Origin: Orthonyx spaldingii
Lineage: Eukaryota > Chordata > Aves > Passeriformes > Orthonychidae
Direction of reading: 5' to 3'
NCBI GenBank assembly: GCA_013397795.1
Contig: VZTJ01000537.1
Coordinates: forward strand, 189,459-253,458
DNA: 64,000 nt
Made by a program: the position numbers and the translations under genes. Within the stretch, counting starts at the first letter, position 1, and every line of letters starts with the position of its first letter. The notes under the pieces are model-generated. The model was not told where the DNA came from, did not search any database, and saw only the letters and a list, made by a program, of their open reading frames with translations. This document shows positions 61,099 through 64,000 of this stretch, in pieces.

Positions 61099-64000
61099 TT
61101 ATGGTGAAACATGTATTTATTATACCTTTTAAATACCTAGCTTATACCTCAACACCTCTAAAATTGTAATGCCTTTAAAACAATAAATACTTCGATTTTT
61201 AAAGACATACCATAGGACTGTAACTAAACACATCAAGAGCAAGCAGCATTTTAGTTTCTCCCAGAGAAACTGCCTACAGACTAACAGCAAGTGTCACTTC
61301 AGTTTAATGTCTGTCTGCTTTCAAGGATGAACAATCGTTGTCTTTCAAAACAAGGTCATGATCTAATATGCCTTTCCTACTGATTTTTTTTCAAGGCAAT
61401 TTATGCTTTCTGTAGGTTTAGGGATGTTACAGATTCTTATTTTATAAAAGTGGTAACACTTCAGGTAGTATCAAAACACCTTGCTTATTCAATGCCAATA
61501 CAAAGTTCAAAGCATAAAAATACTGTGTGTTTTACAGATGTATAGGAATGGCATGTTCTCAAAAGTTCTAAGTAAATAACATTGAAAGGTTAAGAGTAAT
61601 AAAAGATGGTAAAAGGTTCTCTCATCTAATGAAAACTGCACAACTCATTGGATTTCTTCCAGTCCCAACTCTTGCTTGACTGCAGGCATTTAAAAAGCAG
61701 CTGGGCCTTGCAGCTATGCAGTCAACTCTTGCAGTCAGTTGTAATTCTCAATATATCTCAGTAATAGGACCTTCACTATCTGAGAATCTGGGAATCATCC
61801 CATGACAATGTTTATTTGCTTAACTCTAGTTAAAAGACATGTTTATAGTCGATGATACAATACAACTGTATTTTATAAAGCTTTATTAATAACACAGTGT
61901 CTAATAACTTCATATGAATTATATCTCCATTCAAAGCTGTCAAATGCTTTAACATTTATAACTAGTAATATACCTGATGTGTGTTATCCATCCAGTTGTA
62001 TCGATCAGAAACTTGATATACAGGCAGGTTGTTTGATTTTCCCATCTGTTCTCTGTGTGCTTTGGAGCATAACCTAAATGTAGGCATGTGGAAAAGTTCA
62101 AGTAAAATGCTAACTCTACAAAATGCAAAATAATTTTTGCTCTTTGATTCAACAGAGACATAATTTTATCCTCAATTCACAAGAAATTTCCTGACATTAA
62201 AAAAAACCTGGTGACTTTACCAATTACAGTTCCACTGGTTACAAGACAGATGCAACCCAACATACAGTAGTGAACAAGTTGATATAATCTCAGTTTTTTC
62301 TGTGGCAACATTAAATTTCTGGGGTGAGTGGACATGTAACAGCTTCAGGATGGACTCAAAATATCTCTCTTCAGGATGTGAAAAATTATGCAATGTAGCA
62401 TGACACAGGCAATAGTTCAGGACAGCATATATCTAGACTGGAATTAATAATTTATACAATGATGTTTTAGTTTGGTCCAGAATATAAATGAATATGTCTA
62501 TGCAATATTTGCACTGATTTTTCTCATTTGCAATAAAATGATGTTTAGTGCCTTTAAATTCAGAAACCTCTCTTTTCTGTTTAACCTATTATGTAGGGAA
62601 ATATAATCCTGTGGAGCACTTGGTAAGTCACTTTTCAAACATCAATCATCCCTAAATAGTTTTCTCATTTTAAATCAAAAGACTAGAACAGATTTCTCCT
62701 TTTCTCTATCTCAGAGTCAATAAAGCCATCCACTTCAAATACAAGATTTACAGCTGTCAGAATTTTCATACCATCTACTCTGCATTTCTAAATACAATAC
62801 TCATATTGGTAGAAACCATCCAGCAACTGCCTGTAGTAGCATCTAGTGGGATTTTAACAGAAGCCTGAATCTTATCCAGGTGCCTGCTAGTTGACCTGCA
62901 GAGGATGCACTTCATTGTGTGCAGCTTGGCAGCCCTGCTTAGAAAAATCAATAGAGAAAAGAGAATATGGGAGTTTTTAAGCAGAGGTCAGGGTTAATCT
63001 GCAAATGTGTTTTATCCCTTGAAGGATTTGTATTAATCTGGTTTTGTCTCTGATGTCACTGATTCAAAGCTTACATTATTACTGAAAATCTACTCTCTGG
63101 TGCTTTTTTTAAAACAATAGTCAACTACTTAAATGTGTGCCACCCAACAGGAGAGCAAGGAGAATCTCCTGCTAAATCTTTAAGTAAAACACACATACTT
63201 TTTAATAAGGAAATAGATACACTTACTGGAAAACAGAGGCCGTCTGATGAAAAAATCTGATTTAGTTTCTGTCTTGAGTTGGAATTTTTTTTTGTCTGTA
63301 TTTGCAGTTTGGTTTTTTCCTTTTTTGTTTTTATCTTCCTTACTGCAAATTTGCCTAATATTCTTCTATAGTGAAGAAAAACTAGAGAGTGTTCCGATAT
63401 AGGGATATTGTCCAATAGTACAGTCCTTGTCAGAATTCAGGCACATCTCAAAATCCAGGAGAACAAGACAAAAATCTGCCTGATGTCCAGGATACAGGGT
63501 TTTGTGGGGTATGATAGAACTACAGTTTCAAGATGAACTCCAATAGAATTACCATACATTTAAAGAATATCAGATGGTGATTGTTACAGTTAGAAATCTC
63601 TACTTAAAACCAGGTAGGACAATTAAGTATTCAATCTTTGCTAACGAGATCCTGAAAAGAACTTTACTTCCTCCTAGAGAGTATCTCACTACCTTGCTGT
63701 CTGGGGCTCCCTCCTCAGAGTGCAGAAGCCAGAGCTGCCAGTCCAGCTGCCACAGAAATGCCCTGGAATGTTCCTGTCCTGGGGTAACAACCACACCACA
63801 AAGGCAGATGGCCTTCCAAGTACTCCTCTGTCTGGGACCATGCACACTACAACTCTTGAACCTACAGCTTCCTGTGCAAAACCCAGGAAGGTACTGGGGC
63901 AGTCAGAGCAGAAAGGCTTGAAACCTCTCAACAGAAATAACCTACTGTGTACAACAGACCAACTTTTGTCGTCAGCCACATATCCATGTTTTATTCAGTC
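61099..64000. other. Unassigned stretch to the window end
   Basis: AT-rich to about 63.6 kb with nothing recognised. From about 63700 to 63900 the base composition is richer in GC and overlapping frames occur on both strands (63574-63921 plus; 63600-63845 and 63689-63979 minus). I see no known domain there; a decayed LTR continuing beyond the window, or an unrecognised exon, are both possible. Confidence 0.5.

Noticed and set aside
1..64000. CRISPR array, prophage, insertion sequence or operon structure
   Set aside because: Base composition, CR1 and LTR repeats and the absence of long genes show vertebrate nuclear DNA; no spaced direct repeats of CRISPR type were found.

Overview
This window looks like nuclear DNA from a bird, most likely a non-galliform (neoavian) species. 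It is AT-rich and almost empty of coding sequence. The evidence for a bird is the repeat content. There are two clear CR1 LINE fragments of avian type: a sense-strand piece of the reverse transcriptase region at about 4.1-5.1 kb and an antisense 3'-end copy at 55.6-56.2 kb, plus a probable small third piece at 43.7 kb. There are also several endogenous retrovirus long terminal repeats (LTRs) of kinds I associate with bird genomes. No complete host gene, tRNA or rRNA was found, and nothing suggests bacterial, plasmid or phage DNA. Family names rest on my reading of structure and remembered similarity; no database search was run.

Layout. 1-2.2 kb: a CpG-rich antisense LTR (1357-2179) with TATA, CCAAT and polyadenylation signals, next to a degenerate tRNA-Lys-like primer binding site. 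4.1-5.1 kb: decayed sense CR1. 13.2-13.7 kb: solo LTR with a 4-bp target duplication, interrupted by a 30-N assembly gap. 14.9-15.2 kb: three copies of a 68-bp tandem unit. 18.4 kb: a short exon-like open frame ending at a strong splice-donor match, of unknown identity. 18.5-45.4 kb: long AT-rich stretch with only simple repeats and a small CR1 remnant; probably intron or gene desert.

45.4-54.0 kb is the busiest part. Five LTRs of four different types lie within 8.6 kb: two nearly identical sense solo LTRs (45393-45963 and 51828-52397), an ERVL-like LTR with a PBS-like and splice-donor-like leader (47810-48407), an antisense ERVK-like LTR (49037-49527), and the 5' part of another avian LTR (53381-53951). 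55.6-56.2 kb: antisense CR1. 60.5-61.1 kb: solo LTR with perfect 5-bp target duplications. The rest to 64 kb is unassigned AT-rich DNA.

Nothing here forms a working pathway. Any function would be regulatory: the LTRs carry promoter and polyadenylation signals, and the twin LTRs each hold a perfect cAMP-response element just upstream of a TATA box. The open frames of 60-200 codons overlap LTRs or CR1 in shadow frames, or look like chance frames in AT-rich DNA.
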